Position numbers and translations under genes: made by a program. 64,000 nt of DNA from positions 477,061-541,060 of the forward strand of contig CAVVIT010000002.1 of NCBI GenBank assembly GCA_963748405.1, in the 5' to 3' direction. Each line of letters opens with the position of its first letter. The first letter of the stretch is position 1. Below are positions 62,639 to 64,000 of the stretch, in pieces. Origin of the DNA: Fen-1273 sp963748405 (GTDB lineage Bacteria > Bacteroidota > Ignavibacteria > UBA10030 > UBA6906). The notes beneath the pieces were generated by a model. The model did not search any database. It was not told the origin of the DNA and saw nothing but the letters and a program-made list of their open reading frames with translations.

Positions 62639-64000
62639 CGGCCGACCGCTTCCAGTAGAAATAGAAAGGGAGGCCGGCAAGAAGGAGGAGCAGTCCGACG
62701 AACGAATCCGACGACTGCTTGACGAGCGTGTTGATGACGAACCACGTGGCGACGGCGACGAACAGGACCGGCACCACGGGATACCCGGGGACGCGGTACG
62801 CCGGGTTCGCGGACGGGTGCTTGCGCCGCATGATGAATATTCCCGCGGCGCCGAGGGCGTAGAAGATCCACGCGGCGAATATCACATACGTGAAGATCTG
62901 GTCGTACGTCCCCGTGAGCGTCAGGAGCGAGGCCCACACGGCCTGCACGACAAGCGAACGGGAGGGGGTCCGGTATTTCGGGTGCACGGTCCCCATCTGT
63001 TTGAAGAACATCCTGTCTTTCGCCATCGCGAAGTAGACCCGGGCAGTCGTCATCGACGTCGCGTTCACCGTGCCGAACGTCGATATCATCACGGCGGCCG
63101 AGATGAACATCCCCCCGTACCCGGAAAACACCCGTTCCATCATGTCCGCCGCGACGAGCTTCGAGTGCGCCATCTCCCCGATCGGAAGGACGTAGAGGTA
63201 CGCCAGGTTCGTGAGCACGTAGATGCAGATCACCGCGATCGTACCGATGATGAGCGCCCGGGGGATGTTCTTCTGCGGATCCTTCACTTCGCCGGCGAGG
63301 TACGTCAGGCTGTTCCACCCGTCGTACGACCAGAGCGTCGCCACCATCGCGATCCCCACGGCCCCCAGCAGGTCTCCCGAGGAGGGCGTCCCCCAGAGCG
63401 GGAAGAAATGGCTCGTGCTCCCGTGTCCCGCGGCGAACCCGAGCACGATGATCGCGCCGATCGCCGCGACCTTCAGCGACGTGAATATGACCTGGAGAAG
63501 CCCTCCGCGCTGTACCCCGGTGTAGTTCACGGCGGCCACGGTGACGATCGCGCCGATGGCGACGAGCTTGACGCCGATATCGGCAAGCGGGGCGATGTCG
63601 CCGATGAAGCGGGAGTTTCCAGGCTTCGAGCGCGGGACTGAGGTGAGGAAGGTCGACGAAATAGCCGAAGTAGCGCGCGAACGCCACGGCGATCGCGGCG
63701 ATGGACCCCGTCTGGTACACGATGAACGTGCACCAGCCGTACAGGAAAGCGAGCCAGTCGCCGTACAGGACGCGGAAGAAGACGTACTGGCCTCCCGGCT
63801 CGGCGATCTCGCTGGCGATCTCCGCGTTCGTCAGCGCGCCGGCAAGCGTCAGGAGCCCCGTGAGGACCCAGACGGCGATCATCACGCCGGGGATTTCCAC
63901 CACCGCGGCGACCCGCTGGGGGGTCAGGAATATCCCCGACCCGATGACCGAGCCGATAACGACGGCTGCCGCCGAGTATGGCCCGAGCCTTCGCGAGAGT
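62631..64000 (-). CDS. APC-superfamily amino acid permease, 3' part, frameshifted; 5' end outside window
   Basis: Two minus-strand frames join. From the window edge: VVIGSVIGSGIFLTPQRVAA (the glycine-rich TM1 of APC permeases) and PGGQYVFFRVLYGDWLAFLYGW. After removing one C of CCC (plus GGG at 63611-63613), the second frame continues FIGDIAPLADIGVKLVAIGAI ... NYTGVQRGGLLQVIF and so on to the stop at 62631. LAT/y+LAT-like layout. The start codon lies beyond 64000. Overlaps the M16 stop by 8 nt (convergent). Confidence 0.85.

Noticed and set aside
1..64000. CRISPR array, tRNA, rRNA, integrase or IS element
   Set aside because: No spaced direct repeats, cloverleaf candidates, rRNA-like sequence or transposase/integrase reading frame were found by eye.

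Overview
The window is GC-rich (by eye roughly 60-65 %), densely coded bacterial chromosome with no coding gap longer than about 300 bases. Every element fits a Gram-negative cell of the Bacteroidota/Chlorobiota (FCB) side of the tree, most like an Ignavibacteria-type lineage. Supporting signs are a HQLGTPLSS-type histidine kinase, PorV-like outer-membrane proteins, a rhomboid with a conserved C-terminal tail, separate heptose kinase and adenylyltransferase genes, TamB and SecDF. The placement is an inference from family content; no rRNA or tRNA is present. Good Shine-Dalgarno sites are common. A recurring promoter of the form TTGnnn, 16-17 bases, TAnnTT can be read at more than a dozen starts, and at least four of these would give leaderless mRNAs.

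Layout. 1-6.5 kb: the end of an outer-membrane barrel gene, a PrsW-type membrane protease, a double ABM-domain protein, and a run of two M16 peptidases (one with the zinc motif, one without) plus a family-5 uracil-DNA glycosylase. 6.5-14.6 kb: a Gfo/Idh/MocA oxidoreductase, a frame-broken patatin phospholipase, then minus-strand genes secD-secF-STAS and purA-histidine kinase. 14.7-27.2 kb: a PpiD-like chaperone, small barrel protein, methyltransferase, shikimate kinase, then rfaE1-rfaE2-tamB-rnr (LPS heptose supply, envelope assembly and RNase R). 27.4-33 kb: a large secreted metalloprotease/beta-propeller/outer-membrane barrel protein, then an OmpR-type two-component system on the other strand. 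33-36 kb: a tight five-gene cassette (small membrane protein, Vat-like acetyltransferase, AlkD-like repair protein, DinB-like protein, HEFVH lipoprotein). 36-38.3 kb: a HigBA-type toxin-antitoxin pair in a more AT-rich patch and two lipoproteins. 38.5-42.2 kb: a TRAP transporter (DctPQM) facing a TatT-like lipoprotein. 42.3-49.4 kb: a GHL10 glycosidase-like protein back to back with radA-amidohydrolase-rdgB, a PQQ-like protein and a PhzF-like isomerase. 49.4-55.5 kb: a membrane iron-sulfur oxidoreductase, a DEAD-box helicase and two tandem PorV-like proteins. 55.5-64 kb: a beta-helix enzyme, a URO-D-like protein, a rhomboid, a second M16 pair and the 3' part of an APC permease.

The strongest unexpected observations are: (a) six single-base +1 frame breaks, five of them in short homopolymers, which split otherwise complete genes and look like sequence errors; (b) an RNase R frame whose winged-helix N-terminus has no standard start codon but has an SD followed by ATC; (c) leaderless promoter geometry; (d) the three-part protease/propeller/barrel protein; (e) the 33-36 kb stress or detoxification-like cassette. 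I did not see a clear new defence island or CRISPR array.
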